From Ornithodoros turicata (Eukaryota > Arthropoda > Arachnida > Ixodida > Argasidae): a stretch of DNA of 64,000 bases. Within the stretch, counting starts at the first letter, position 1; every line of letters begins with the position of its first letter. Below, piece after piece: positions 1 through 11,484 of this stretch. The translations under genes and the position numbers were made by a program. The notes below the pieces were generated by a model. The model did not search any database, had not been told where the DNA came from, and saw only the letters and a list, made by a program, of their open reading frames with translations. Location of the stretch: assembly GCF_037126465.1 (NCBI RefSeq), contig NC_088204.1, positions 79,607,807 through 79,671,806 of the forward strand, in the 5' to 3' direction.

Positions 1-24
1 TCAAGAGAAGGGGACAAACGTTAC

Positions 25-147
25 CTTGGCGAAGACAGGTTCCTTGTAGTGGTCGTCGGCGGCGTCCATTGCGTCAGCGGCGTCGTGTTGACCGCCGGGG
101 CTCATACCGTCAACGTGTTTCCCGCTGGGCGGTAGTGCCAGCGACAT
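25..147 (-). CDS. Possible first coding exon, gene runs off left edge
   Basis: On the minus strand an ATG at 147 opens 41 codons (start MSLALPPSGK, end DDHYKEPVFAK) and reaches a good 5' splice site (AAG|GTAACG) in phase 0. The reading frame stays open for 11 more codons into the putative intron and stops at position 1. The surrounding 400 bases are GC-rich compared with the rest of the window, as expected around a promoter and first exon. The peptide is acidic and of low complexity in its second half, with no motif I recognise. The protein family is unknown, and the remaining exons lie outside the window. It could instead be a chance ORF in GC-rich DNA. Confidence 0.35.
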
Positions 148-1390
148 GGATGCCGCACAGCCACGTTGAGGGCCAGGAAGAAGGGCATAACAACATGCCT
201 CGCTGGCTATCGCGACGGGATCCCTGGGCGCTTGCGTCGTCGCCCGGCGGTGCACGTTATTGATCGGTCTGCGTGCGCACGGCCACCGACGAGGCTTGCC
301 GGCTTTTGCGGACACCTGTATGCATGTTGGTCCCGTGTCCGGTTGTTTGCATGCGAGGATCGCTTTACGGAGGCACGCGGATGGGACAAGCGAGTTGGGT
401 CTACACGATGGGAGGTATACCGGTTGGAAAAGAGAGAAGGGATGGGATATGTCTGCGGCTCCTTAATTGGAAGTGATTTATTTATTTATTTATTTATTTT
501 CTCGAAAAGAACGTGGAAAGCTAAAGGAATAGTGCTGGAGGTCAAAATCTGAAAAGCGTCGAGTTACACTGATGCACCCGTTCTATGGTAGAGAGAGAGA
601 GAAAGATAAACGCAAGACGGATTAAGGGTGTAAATGAACATCAACAGGTGTTACCGAGTCTCCCAATAGTGTTCGTTAAGATATGCTCTCTAGGGAATTA
701 AAATTTTGTTGCATCTCTTGAATACACGAAGCCAAATGCTATGTCCACGTCCTCGTGTGACGTCACTCGAAAGCCGAGCTTGTTCAGGGACTATAGTACG
801 TATCCTGTCGCTTCAACGGTGAATTGGGATTGATGATGATATACTTCACAATAGGCAGGGAGGTATATCATATATTCAGGTGTCCTAACCTTTTCCAGCA
901 CAAGCCGACCTATAGGCCGTTACGTACCTGCTAAATCAATTTCGGTTTGGCTTAAGCCTGGCGCCTCCCCCCAAATTACCTTCGGATCTCACAAAACAGA
1001 AACAATCCTTCTGTGCTTGCCGTGACCGAATGCCTGCTATGCGTGCACTCATGCAGTTTTTGAAATCATCTAATCTTATACTGATATCCTGTGATCCTAT
1101 ATTTGCGCTGTCCTCATGGAACGTTGTCGGCGTCGGACAAAACTTACTGGTTCCCACTCTCCGTGAGATTTGCTCTGCGCCAACTTGTATTTTGCCCCCG
1201 TTACGTTTTAAGGACCCACGCTCTCCATCTTTTTGTCCTTCAGTCTGAGTTTCAGCGAGGTTCGCCGCTTTTTTTTTTCTTTTTTGCTCGTGTTTTTTTT
1301 TGTCGTTCATGTATATAGGTTCCCAGGGTAGAGCTGCCGGAGTAACCAATCCTGGCCCCTATCGGCACTAGCAATTACCCACATTTCTTC
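148..1390. other. Gene-poor stretch left of the telomere-like block
   Basis: No exon can be supported here. It holds a TTTA microsatellite at about 478-500, a short GA run at 588-604 and a poly-T rich patch near 1268-1305. ORFs in the GC-rich first 400 bases overlap each other in all frames and look like composition effects. Confidence 0.5.
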
Positions 1391-1397
1391 TTTTTCG

Positions 1398-1508
1398 CCT
1401 AACCTAACCTAAACTAACCTAACCTAACCTAACCTAACCTAAACTAACCTAACCTAAACTAACCTAACCTAAACTAACCTAACCTAAACTAACCTAACAT
1501 AAACTAAA
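1398..1508. repeat. Interstitial telomere-like block (CCTAA)n with CTAAA variants
   Basis: About 110 bases of CCTAA units, the arthropod telomere repeat read on the C-rich strand, with regularly spaced variant units (CTAAA) every two or three repeats. It is internal and degenerate, so it is not a chromosome end. A TTAGG-oriented block lies at about 51708-51800. Confidence 0.85.
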
Positions 1509-1839
1509 CAATGCCCGAAAATGGCAGCACAGCCAGCAGTAGCTGCCGCGCAGCATACCTGCTACACTCTCATGATGTCAAAGTGGCGAAGAGTGAGATC
1601 TCGACCAACGGAGCATCGTGACAGCTGAGGTAACATAAGCTGCACCTGTCCACAAATTCCGTCTGACTCCTCGCGGCAGATGTCTTACATGATGCAAAGG
1701 TTTGAACACGAAGTGCAAACGACTGCGGAAAATATCAAATGCCTATGAAGTCAGCCCTGGGCGCACGACGCGAGCAGCATGCCGTCGTATAGCAGGCATG
1801 AGGCAAGAAGGACAGCAATGACGACGTCACGTTCACGGC

Positions 1840-2150
1840 GGCAGCGTTCACACGGGGCAACTTTTCCCATCAACTATGAGCAATTTTCGAGTTGCTGGCA
1901 ATCGGCCGACACCGGCAACCTCCAGCAACTCGAGGGGAACGCCCTGGGGAATCTGCGTCCTGGGCCGACTTCTAAGGGCCGACATATGTCTGAAAGCGTC
2001 TAAGGAAAACCCAGGAAAAACCCCAGACAGCACAGCCGGCAGCGGGATTCGAACCCGGGTACCTCCCAGTCTCGACGTGACTTGCGCTAACTTGAGAAGT
2101 TGCTTGTGCACCGGCCAATCAGCGAGGGGAGCATAGCCACGTGACTCACG
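1840..2150. mobile_element. Family E element, partial copy with nested SINE
   Basis: The left end GCAGCGTTCACACGGGGCAA and the following GAGCAATTTT / GAGTTGCTGGCA segment match the copy at 52925-53678. Both copies also share a later segment (GGCCAATCAGCGAG), on the far side of an internal SINE. The right terminal repeat is not seen here, so this copy is truncated. Confidence 0.65.
1930..2075 (-). mobile_element. tRNA-derived SINE
   Basis: Read on the minus strand this has a pol III B-box-like GGTTCGAATCC variant (plus strand GGGATTCGAACCCGGGTA) followed by the GGCTGTGCTGTCTGGGGTTT segment seen in the other SINEs of the window. It has no coding capacity. Confidence 0.7.
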
Positions 2151-2411
2151 ATGAGGGGTGGGCTCCTCAGGGGGGTGTATTTTACATGCTTCTGATAAAA
2201 TATTGTGCAGTCTCACAAAATTTGTCTCCTGTGGGTCTCCTCCAGGTTTTCTTGGGGGGGGGGGGTGTTAGGGGGGGTCTGGATAAATCACTGGGTGAAG
2301 GTCTGTTTTAAGCGCCTATGTTCATAGACATACCAAAAACCATTCATCTGCAACCCGTGCTGGTGGTGATGGTGATGGTGAAATGACTCGCCATTGGGTC
2401 GCCAGGTGGGC

Positions 2412-2572
2412 AACGTCACGACTGACGCCCTGGGGGGAATGTGCGTCCTGGGCCGACTTCTAAGGGAACTATGCCGACATATGTTTGAAAGCCATCTGTG
2501 GGAAAACCCAGGAAGAACCCCAGACAGTACAGCCGGCACCGGGATTCGAACCCGGGTACCTTCCAGTCTGCA
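2412..2572 (-). mobile_element. tRNA-derived SINE
   Basis: Same family as 1930-2075: a GGGTTCGAATCC-type B box on the minus strand and the shared tail segment (plus strand GAAAACCCAGGAAGAACCCC). About 340 bases separate the two copies. Confidence 0.7.
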
Positions 2573-2575
2573 TCC

Positions 2576-4964
2576 CGTATTCTTCGTCTCTGTGTCATAG
2601 CTGCTTCAGCGAATCACCGCAGACGATTTCAAACGCCGAGTCCATCCGAGCACGAGTTGCTGACATACTGACCTTCCTTCGTGCATTTCCACACAGTCTT
2701 CACGTATTCAATGAATAACATTCTTTTTCTCCTTGCTCTTTCTTGAGGGCTAAAAGTGAGAGGAGGGAACAGTGAAGGAACAGTGAAGCAGCCGACCACG
2801 CCGATTTGCAACAACATGGCCCCCATTATACTGAAGGTATGTAGCACAATACAACCTGCAAAAGTGTCTGGAGCAAGCGAGCTTGGCGGCATAGATACCA
2901 AACAAACAAACAAACAAACAAACAAACAAACAAACAAACAAACAAACAAAAATAAGCCCAACCATTGGGGCCCAGACACCTTGTTCTTATTCCTGTCGTT
3001 TTCCGTAGTCTCATGCATTTTCGCTGTGGGATGGCCGCCATCTCGCTAAATCTGAAATTGACGTGGTCTCTGCTCTGTTACTTGTGTGACTCCACACGCT
3101 GCCCCGCGGTGACATCCTGCGGCGGCTAGCAGAAACGATGCAATCAGTTTTGGACTTCGAGGTGGCAGCACTGACTCGTGGCGTTCAGTAGTTGTCGCCC
3201 TTCCTTTTCCTGTAAGTCTATGTGTGCGACGCTGGGCGGCGCTACCTAACTACCGCTCGCTACAAAAGAAAAGTTTGACGAAGGTTCGAAGCTCATTTTT
3301 TAATACCGTTTATTACACATACCGCACGTCAGCAATTCGCAGAAGCTCGGTGAACTTGACCGTCAAAAAAGATAGAAAGCAAGCCAGCTGGTGGCAGATA
3401 TCCACAACTAAGACCCGAGAACTAGGGGAAGATAAATAAAAAAAGGGACGCACACAGACACAAGTCTCAAACATTTGAGACTTGAGTACTATTTGAGTAC
3501 CAACATTTGAGTACCGTCACGATCAGATGCTGCGTTTTTGGTCGCACCTTTGACGTCCACAAGATCTGCAGAAATATATGACGTCCATATGCGCACGATT
3601 AGGATCTCGCCTAGCAACATTGTGTCCACACGACCGACACCTCCTCTCCCTCCCTCCTCCAACGTCGCCTCTCGATTTCAAAACCACTCTGAACAGTTCA
3701 AAGGATGGGAATACGCGCGTTTACTGGAGAAAAATACCAGGGTTGGTTTCCGGAAACGCAAACGAGAAACATTACATCCCCAAAATAAATAAATAAATAT
3801 TCTATCATTTTCATCTCATCAGCCGTCAGATTTATGAAATGGCGAAATACATGTATAGACAATGCGAATGATTCATGTAGAGAGGTTCCAGCAAGGGGCT
3901 CGCAAGCTTCTCGGGATACAAAAACCATCCGATTCAATACACTCCCCACGAAACCGCAACGCCGTAGTGTGATGTGATGTGATAGAAGAAGAAGAAGAAG
4001 AAGAAGAAAAATGGGGGATTTAAGTCACGACAAAGTCCGACTGGCTACCCCAGATCACTTAGCCGCAGTCAGTTGAAATAAATAAATAAATAAAAAAAGA
4101 AAGAAAAGGGAGAAAACCCAGTATAGTTGGGGGCGGGAGACAAACATCCTGAACTAGTGGGGACACTTGTCACAAACGAGGGACCACAAAGTGTCACAAA
4201 ATATCAGTCAGATGCGTTTCAACGCCGTGAATGTAAAAAAAGTAAACTGGGTTTGAAGTTCAGTAAATATATTCTAATAGACGCTGTGCAAGTAGGTCAA
4301 CCGTTTTGCGCAGCTCCGCAGTTTCTCTCTTCCCCTGTGTGCCTGAGGGGCGACCTCATTGGTCGTTCTTCCGAATAAGAGGACAACGGACATACAGACA
4401 ATGAACGTGGCCATCCTTGTAGAGAGCGAGACCCACAAGCACCCCCCCCCCCTTATTATTGCTGCTCTGTGAGTGGACAGACGACTCGTCACGTGATTTC
4501 CTTCGTCACGTGGTGAACGTGCTTTAACCCTTTTCACGCGCAGAGACACATTGGTGAGTCACGCCAGATCTGTCCACGAACACACGCTTCATCTATACTC
4601 GCATGTGACAAGAGGACAGGCCCGACCAAGATGCTTTCAATGGTAGCTCTTTTTGTCTGACCCTCCCACGAAATCATTGGTTAAATAAATAGTTTAAATA
4701 AGTAGTATAAGGTGTCGTAACGTTTTTTTATTATAAACGTTTCGAAACCGGAAGTTACTGAGAGTGATGTCGCGGCAGCGAAAGTGCGATGGCTCTACGA
4801 AACTCAATTATAAATAATTGGCTGAATTAGAGTTAATTGAAATATTTAGTGCGCTGACTCCGAGCATGATAGTAAAGCATGTGACAGCGATTGTTTAGCT
4901 TTGATTTTGGCTCTGGACTGTTCCTTTAAAACGTGTTTCCTTTATAACGCTGGTCAGTGACATT
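2576..4964. other. Gene-poor stretch, simple repeats only
   Basis: I see no supportable exon. It holds a CAAA microsatellite (about 2899-2951), an AAG/GAA run at 3988-4008 and AATAAATAAATA runs near 3784 and 4078. ORFs over the CAAA tract, such as the Cys-Leu-Phe-Val runs on the minus strand, are translations of the repeat. Confidence 0.5.
2899..2951. repeat. (CAAA)n microsatellite
   Basis: About thirteen tandem CAAA units, uninterrupted. Confidence 0.95.
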
Positions 4965-5190
4965 GCCGGGTGGATAGACTGCGAGGTGGTGGGTTCGAAT
5001 CATACCACCGACCGTGCTGTCCGAGGTTTTCCGTGGATTTCCTGGCAGATTTTCCAGGCGATTGTCGGCAAACCTCCCCCTGAAGTCGGCCCAGGACGTG
5101 TACTAATTCCCCTTGTCCTCCGCTCCTTCAGCTGTTCTCTCTACAGCAATCCATATCTGTACACCACTTATAGCTCCAGTTACTTCGCGG
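4965..5190 (+). mobile_element. tRNA-derived SINE, older copy
   Basis: Plus-strand B box GGGTTCGAATCATACC is followed by the family body (CCGAGGTTTTCCGTGGATTT, then CTGAAGTCGGCCCAGGACG). It resembles the copy at 45830-46060 more than the minus-strand copies at 1.9-2.5 kb. Confidence 0.65.
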
Positions 5191-5258
5191 CGCTAACACG
5201 CGGAATAACAGACGCCGTAAAATGGCGAACCAATGCCGCAGCTGGGATGACCTCGATA

Positions 5259-5322
5259 TTCCCGGTTGCGAAATCCCCGGTTGCGAAATCCCCGGTTGCG
5301 AAATCCCCGATCTCGAAATTCA
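5259..5322. repeat. 15-bp tandem repeat, about 3.5 units
   Basis: Unit CCCGGTTGCGAAATC is repeated in perfect tandem, the last copy diverged. Because 15 is a multiple of three, it creates open frames on both strands that should not be taken for genes. Confidence 0.9.
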
Positions 5323-5524
5323 CGTTCTCCAAACAAGGAAAATCAACGAGAATGTTCGATTGTTTATTCGTAAGATGATATGCCGTGCTCAAGTCGTCTT
5401 AGCGCGAACGAAAGCGGCCGTTAGGCTTAGCAGGGCGGACACGACGGAACAGCACGTTGGTTAGTTTATTATTAAGTTAGTCCATGTTCGCTGTTTGCAT
5501 TTCGTATGTCTAGGTTAGTCTAAA

Positions 5525-5660
5525 TTCGCTGTTGACAGTTTCCCGCGCGCGACTGTGCATTTTATAGTCAGCTAATACATTTATTTATGGTATATAGTAG
5601 TTTATTTTGCACCGGGGATTTCGATCACTTTTTTTTTCTACATACACCCCCGCAGCTCAG
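5525..5660. repeat. Dispersed repeat, copy 1
   Basis: Matches 34682-34800 on the same strand: GTTGACAGTTTCCCGCGCGC, GACTGTGCATTTTATAGTCA and GGGGATTTCGATCAC occur in the same order and spacing. Family unknown; no coding capacity. Confidence 0.65.
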
Positions 5661-7832
5661 CAATGCTATATTGCTACCAAGCTACGGAGCAGCTATAGGC
5701 GGGAATCGCTCTTCATACCACATCCAGCTCGTCGACCGACCTGATGGCCACCGGACGACCCAGGTTTGACCTTATACCGCCGTGATTGAGGTATCTCATC
5801 TAATATACATATCGGGGCAAATTCGTCTCCGCGATGACATGCCGCGTATCATATTGTCTCGACCTGGCCTTGATATATGATTGACAGGTTTGTGACATCC
5901 TGTCGTGAGTGTATTTTGGTCCTTTACCTAATTTCTGAAATAGACCGCTTGGGTCGCCGCGATCGACAACCGCAGTCTGCCCACAAGAAGGTTAATTGGA
6001 GAGGATACATTTGGCGCTAACAGCGGTGAAAGTATCATTAATGTAGTGACGCGATAATAGGTATCTGATAAAGAGTTCTACGATAATGTGTGAGTTTTGG
6101 GAGGAGGTTTGAAGCGCTGTACTACGCGTTTTAATCGAAATGAAAAGTAAAAAAAACAGAAAAAAGAAACAACAACAACAACACAGAAGTGCAGTGAGGT
6201 CTGCGCTATATCGTGCTGAAGGTAGAGTGCACTTTTTTTTTCTTTTACAAATCAATCAATCAAAGGTAGCGTATATTACGAACAAACTAACGTTCAACGC
6301 AAAATGGGACATAAATCCGAGCCAACGAAAGCGACACACGGAACCAAACCTGAGTTATTTAGTTTACCTGACCTAACCTAAGTTTAACCTAACTATACAT
6401 CGGCAAACCATTGAAATTCATTAACGAGCTAGTACTGACGCCTGCGCTAATTAATGGAAACCTGTCACCGCTCTTGTAGCAAAAATTTCAAAATCAATCA
6501 ATTTAACTGAATTACAGGGTATGCTCGTTCTGTAACATCTGCGATAGTAATGACGATATAACGAAGCTCGATATACCGTTGGCTAACGTTTTAGCCGATA
6601 AATTTTGCCCTTTTGCCGGTATTTTGCCGGTACAGCAGTATAGGATGGCGATGCTTATGAGAAAGCTAAGAAATAAAATACGACGGAGCAGTGTACAAAA
6701 AGTGTCGCACAATAAATATCATTTCAATTCAGTTCACTTCAATTCGATTCAGTTCCTTCATATTTACTTATCAACTTACGATAAAGAACCCTCATGTTGG
6801 CAAAATTAATCTGTGCACCACTCCGACGCCGTTGATGACCGTCGTTACGTAAAACCCCGAATTATGATAATTGAAATTGAAATTGTTGTTTTATTGGTGC
6901 CCAAGAAGAGCCTCATAGGCCTTAGTATTGGCGCACACAACATCACACATGTTAAAATGAGGTACAAAATACTGTACAAGAAAGCAAGATAACTGAACAA
7001 AACTAAAGAAGATGCGAACAATAAAAAGGAAACCTACATAGAAACTATATGAAAAAAAAAAAAAAAAAACAGACATGAAAGATTATCAAAGTAGTAGATG
7101 TTACGATAGGCACATGGTAATATCTCTCTTAAAGGACACAAAGGAAGGAGAGAAGATGTACGTCACATGACATTGAAATTGAATTCAGCAACATTTGGCA
7201 ACGTACAGGTCCCGACAAAAGTTTACGGAACACTGGAGTGGTGTGTATAGTCATCTGAGCCACACAGTTGCTGCAAAAAGGAGCAGATAGACTTACAAAC
7301 AGGTGACCGCGAACTCGACGCACCTCTCAATAAGTGTGTCCACTCCCGTTCGCCGCCAGGGTGGCGCTGAGATCAAGAAATACGTCACTCTGGTGTTCCG
7401 TAAACTTTTGTCGGGATCTGTACCATAGGATCGTAAGGACAGAAACTCTTTACAAAAAATGAAGGCGGATTGCGGAATGCAGCTCGAGGAAGACAAAAAC
7501 TCAGACGACTTAAGAGAAATGAAGAATCAATAGATGAATGTACACATTTATAAGTAAACGAAGCATCACCAATATTGCGTCGTGCATGCAATCACTTAAT
7601 AATTATGATAATCGACTAGCAATGCTATACTTGTGTTTCAGAGAAGCTATACGAGGGCCATCGACCTTGAAGAAGAAGCCTTGGCCAGTGACCTTGTACG
7701 ATTATAGCTTCCCCATCTTCCTTATCGATCGAAAGTGGACAGAATGTTTTGCTTCCTGGTCCCTTATCGAAGCGAGACCAGTTCCTCTCCCTAGAAGGAC
7801 CGGCCCACGCCACCTAAACGCAGTACGCCCAG
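5661..7832. other. Gene-poor AT-rich stretch
   Basis: No exon with splice support was found. It holds short poly-A and poly-T tracts (for example near 7050). A motif around GTTTACGGAACACTGGAGTG near 7210-7240 recurs inverted near 7380-7420, suggesting an eroded foldback element. Confidence 0.4.
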
Positions 7833-7839
7833 TATATAT
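7833..7839 (+). promoter_or_regulatory. TATA box of the secreted-peptide gene
   Basis: TATATAT lies 65-71 bases before the ATG at 7904, so a start site about 30 bases downstream (near 7862-7868) would give a 5' leader of about 40 bases. The placement fits a TATA-driven, highly expressed secretory gene. Confidence 0.6.
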
Positions 7840-7903
7840 GCGTCATTCTTGTGGCATAGTTCATATAGGAACAGAGTGGACAACGCGCAACAACAGACCT
7901 CAA

Positions 7904-7986
7904 ATGGACGTGAAGACGGTTCTCTTGGTGATGGCTCTAGTGCTGGGCTCAACGCTGGCACAGACTCCTGGTTACCAGCGTTGCAG
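7904..7986 (+). CDS. Secreted peptide, exon 1 (signal peptide)
   Basis: It encodes the signal peptide and the first eight mature residues, ending in a split Arg codon (AG|). The frame stays open to 8023 past the donor, but that extension lacks the glycine and tail segments. Confidence 0.72.
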
Positions 7987-8726
7987 GTCATTCTGCGGCA
8001 TTTCGGAACCTGTTCGAAGGTAGATTGATTGATTGATTGATTTGTAAGCGCAGATGGCGCCGTAAGCGCTGATTGTACTTACTGTTCGAATGTACATTTG
8101 TAGTACTTAGTTATTTAGCTAAAGAATAATCCTTGACGTTACGTCGGGACAACTTGGACATGGACACATATTTTTATGAGCGATAATTGTGGAGCAGTGT
8201 ATTAATTCGTATAGAAGTAGTAGATCGCTTACAGGAAATCAGAGGGTCCGGGTTCGAAACTTGGACTCCCACGGGTGATGTCATTTTCATCAGCATACAT
8301 TCTTTCCCTCGAATCCAATTCAGAAACATTTTAACGGTAAGGCCGGTGGGGCCTCTCGTACAGTTTGTGAGAAGGACTTGCTAAGAATCGCATTTGAAAG
8401 TAATTACGTGTGCCGATATTCGTCTGGAAAGTCTTCGGAAAAACCCAGGCAAAACCTCAGACAGCACAGCCGATGGTAAGATTCGAACCCACCACCTCCC
8501 CCAGTCTTCAGCTCTATACTGCTTTACAGTATCTTTAAGAGTGACATCCAAACAACAACGCAGGCAATGCTGCTTCCGTTACAACATCTGCTGCGCCGGA
8601 GGGGGATTTATCGGAGGAGGAGGAGGAGGAGGAGGAGGCTACTTTCCCACATCCATCTTCCCGTGGAACCAGCCTTACTACCCCGGTGGTTCTTACCCAG
8701 ACTTCGCACTCTACCCTTTCGTATGA
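7904..8726 (+). CDS. Secreted Cys/Gly-rich small peptide (two exons)
   Basis: The model joins 7904-7986 to 8564-8726 and gives an 81-residue precursor. Residues 1-19 are a textbook signal peptide (MDVKTVLLVMALVLGSTLA, cleavage before QTPG). The mature part has a short cysteine cluster (C27, C30, C31, C37, C38), a run of glycines interrupted by FI (about 40-53), and a tail rich in Pro, Tyr and Phe that ends ALYPFV. The donor is TGCAG|GTCATT, the acceptor AACGCAG|G, and the split Arg codon joins cleanly. A TATA box and an AATAAA frame the gene. Gly-rich secreted peptides of this size are known from arachnid haemocytes and salivary glands as antimicrobial or cuticle/cement-like proteins. The role here is inference; five cysteines leave one unpaired or allow a dimer. 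Confidence 0.75.
8025..8041. repeat. (TGAT)n microsatellite in the peptide gene's intron
   Basis: Four GATT units. Confidence 0.8.
8395..8512 (-). mobile_element. tRNA-derived SINE in the peptide gene's intron
   Basis: Minus-strand copy with a degraded B box (plus strand AGATTCGAACCCACCACCTC) and the shared body (plus strand AAACCCAGGCAAAACCTCAG). It ends about 50 bases before the exon 2 acceptor. Confidence 0.65.
8564..8726 (+). CDS. Secreted peptide, exon 2 (Cys cluster, Gly run, aromatic tail)
   Basis: It begins after a CAG acceptor and completes the split Arg codon. It encodes RQCCFRYNICC, the glycine run (encoded by GGA repeats, so length-variable) and the Pro/Tyr-rich tail, then a TGA stop. 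The GGA microsatellite inside the coding frame is a likely site of length polymorphism. Confidence 0.72.
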
Positions 8727-8775
8727 ACCACTCTCAACTACTCAAGCCCACAACGAATACGCCCCCTTGTACCGA

Positions 8776-8781
8776 AATAAA
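8776..8781 (+). terminator. Poly(A) signal of the secreted-peptide gene
   Basis: AATAAA lies 50 bases after the stop codon. Confidence 0.75.
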
Positions 8782-10092
8782 ACCACTCTTATTCAGGTGC
8801 TCGTTGTGTTGTGTCAAGTGCTGCCACGCAAATCGGGTGCAGCGACATTTAAACTCGAAAGGTTCTTGTAAAAAATAAAAAAATAAAAAAAATAACGAGG
8901 CATCGGTGGAAAGACAACGACGCTTGGATGCATGCCCGGTAATGCCCAGACAATAAAAGAAGTAGAAGAAGAAGAAGATAAAGAAACAATAGAAGAAGAA
9001 GAAAAGAGACGAACGCTGGATTCGCAGGACGTAAGGAAGTGTGCGAGGAGGACATGGATAAGGGGAGGAGACTTCAGTCGTCCAAAGTAAATGCGAACGA
9101 CACGACAGTGTACACACGCACGTAATAAAATTATACAGTTATACGAGTGCCTCCTAAAAAAAAAGGAAGCTCATTGTTCTCCGTTCATACGGTGGCAGAG
9201 GGCAGGTCACGCCAGTCGCGGATTTCCTCCGACAGGTTGCTAATATGTTATATGTAAGAGTAAATTTTATCGTAGTATGCCACTCGACATCTGCATATAT
9301 AATTGTTCAAAAGGTAGAGTGGACCCCGGGAGACAGTTGCTGACTGGGTCCATGCGGTCGCGGACATCAGTTATTTTGTGTCATAGAATTGTGCAACTCT
9401 ACTTGGTTTTTAGCCACCCACGAATAAACACAAAGGATACGGTCATAATCTCGGTAGGAATCTACCCGTGAAATCGATTGAGCTACGTCTACCATAGAAT
9501 TTCAAAAGCCCACCTCAGGGCTCTCCATCATTTTAACTCTCTCCTCTGTTTGTACTTTCTGCGTGTAAGAGTACTGGGGTAGCCAGTTCGACTTCATCCT
9601 AAATGAAATCCCATTTTTTCTTTATCGCACCATCATCAGCATCATCATCGTCAACATCAACATCATCAATCGGTCCTGGCCCGTTTGCATAAAAGTTGAG
9701 TCTGAGACTCGTACTCAACTTTCATGCAAACAGGCCCTGATGCTACATGAAGTCGAATAGTACGGTTGTGCGAAATGTCGGCACAACTCCCAGTGAAGTC
9801 GGTCCAGGACGCAGTAGTCGTGACGTTGCCCGCTTGAGCATAGCCGTAGACAAAAAAAAAAAAAAAAGAGCAGCACGTGCGTGTAAGCGCGAGCAATAAT
9901 TCTAGGACGAGGAAGAAGAAGAAGGGAAGAAGGATTCTAGCCCAATATTTGCATTCTGTGCTCGTGGTTCCAGGAAAGACTCGTAGAAGATGCTCCCATC
10001 GCAAATAATACCGCTTACAGAAGGGAAACCCGGTAAGTAAATACCTATACTCCGAGATGATATCCTAATAGAGCTACAGTTGCAAAAGTATA
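8782..10092. other. Intergenic, A-rich and GAA-rich repeats
   Basis: No exon is supported. It contains AGA/GAA-rich runs (8960-9003), an ATC/CATCAT-rich patch (9628-9668), a small inverted repeat at 9675-9740 (arms GTTTGCATAAAAGTTGAG) and a possible minus SINE fragment at 9770-9840 sharing AAGTCGGTCCAGGACGCAG. Confidence 0.45.
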
Positions 10093-10671
10093 CAGGGTGT
10101 GTGCAGAAAAACGACCCGCATTTTTACATGTAACTCGTTGTCTACTTAGCCGAGGAACTTCCGGTGGCGCACGACGGCGTATTTATGCGTGCGAAAGCTA
10201 CAAAAAAATCCTGGAAGGCATACTCAGTGTAAAAAAATAAACAGAGCGCGAAAACATGTGCTTCCATGCATTAGAATAGGGTGGTCATGACAGTGCATGG
10301 TAGTGCATTTCGGTCTCAGGAGAGTTATGTGCAGGCACCGCTAGGGGTACTGCCGATGAGCATCCATGTGGGACATCGTTTCAATTTATGCACCGATAGC
10401 TCCCCTAGCGGTACTTGAACACAACTCTCCTACGTCCACCGTGTTGCCCTTTCACATACACCCTGTTGTTCACCATGTTGCCCTGTTCTGATGCACGGAA
10501 GCCGACGTTTTCGTTGTTCCGTTTATTTTTTAAGCTGAGTATGGCTTCCACAATTTTTCTGCAGATTTCGCACGCATAAATGCGCCATCGTGCGCCACCG
10601 GAAATTCGTTAGTTAGGTAGGCAACAAGCTATGTGCCTAAATGCGGGTCATGTTTTTCTGCACACACCCTG
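10093..10671. mobile_element. Family D foldback DNA transposon, complete
   Basis: The ends are CAGGGTGTGTGCAGAAAAAC and its inverse, next to TA. Nearly the whole 579 bases fold back on themselves: the ACTTCCGGTGGCGCACGA, AAAAAATAAACAGAGC and CCGCTAGGGGTACT segments all recur inverted. It is non-autonomous. A partial relative is at about 52592-52913. Confidence 0.8.
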
Positions 10672-11484
10672 TATATCTCCGCCAGGGAAGGACACAAGTC
10701 CCCGCACATTTAGAATAGGGCATATGGGGTAGAGGACGCCCGAGACGATTCACATATTTTGTTAGCGACAATATTTCGCGTGTTTGTTAAAAAAAAAAAA
10801 CACGAACATGTGCTCTAAGTACGCATAGTCTCCGACGGGTGTTTTCGCCGTTTTCGCAACATGATCAGTCTACAAGCAACAGTTTCAAGCGTGAGTGTGC
10901 ACTACGTTGTGAATCGGAAGCGTTATGCGGTCGCATAAGCCAATCCCGGACATCTTTACATTTCTGAGCTGAGTTGGCCTGTAGGAGCTGTCTTGTCCCG
11001 ATGTATACACGGACTTACGATGTCCTTGTTCGGCAGGTGTCCACTATACAAAGCGGGGGTGCATAAAGCTAACGATGTGCGGCCTTCATACAACGCACGT
11101 ACATTGTCCAATAAAAGTTATTCGCTGACGTCACTGAGCAGCGTGAAGACAGGAGCGTTTGTCGGCTATATAGTGAAGTCACTCTGCTGGAGACAATCAT
11201 AACGGGAGAAGCTAGAGATCTGGGAGATTGGGGAAATTGAGAGAAAGCGAAGGAAGCATTCCCTCTGTATAATGTGGGAAGTCGCAATGAGGTGTGTGAT
11301 CGTCACTTCTGCAGCGCTAGCGCCCGTTTGACGCTTGATGACGCCCGATGCGATGTCGCTTGTAGGCGGCGGAGTGACGTCATGCAAATAAGTCCCATAA
11401 AAGAGATGGAGATTCCAGCTCCTTGCTCCGAGGACAACCTGCTGACAGTTATACGCTTGCTCAATCTGGGAACGGCACGAAATG

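Noticed and set aside
2629..3049. Long ORFs with LFVCLFVCLF or KQTNKQTNKQ runs
   Set aside because: Translations of the CAAA microsatellite.
5259..5322. CRISPR-like array
   Set aside because: Direct tandem 15-mers without spacers, in a eukaryotic sequence.
11125..11175. CRE-like TGACGTCA followed by TATATA as promoter of the GH18-like gene
   Set aside because: Suggestive spacing, but no following ATG exon in phase with the 12605 exon could be found.
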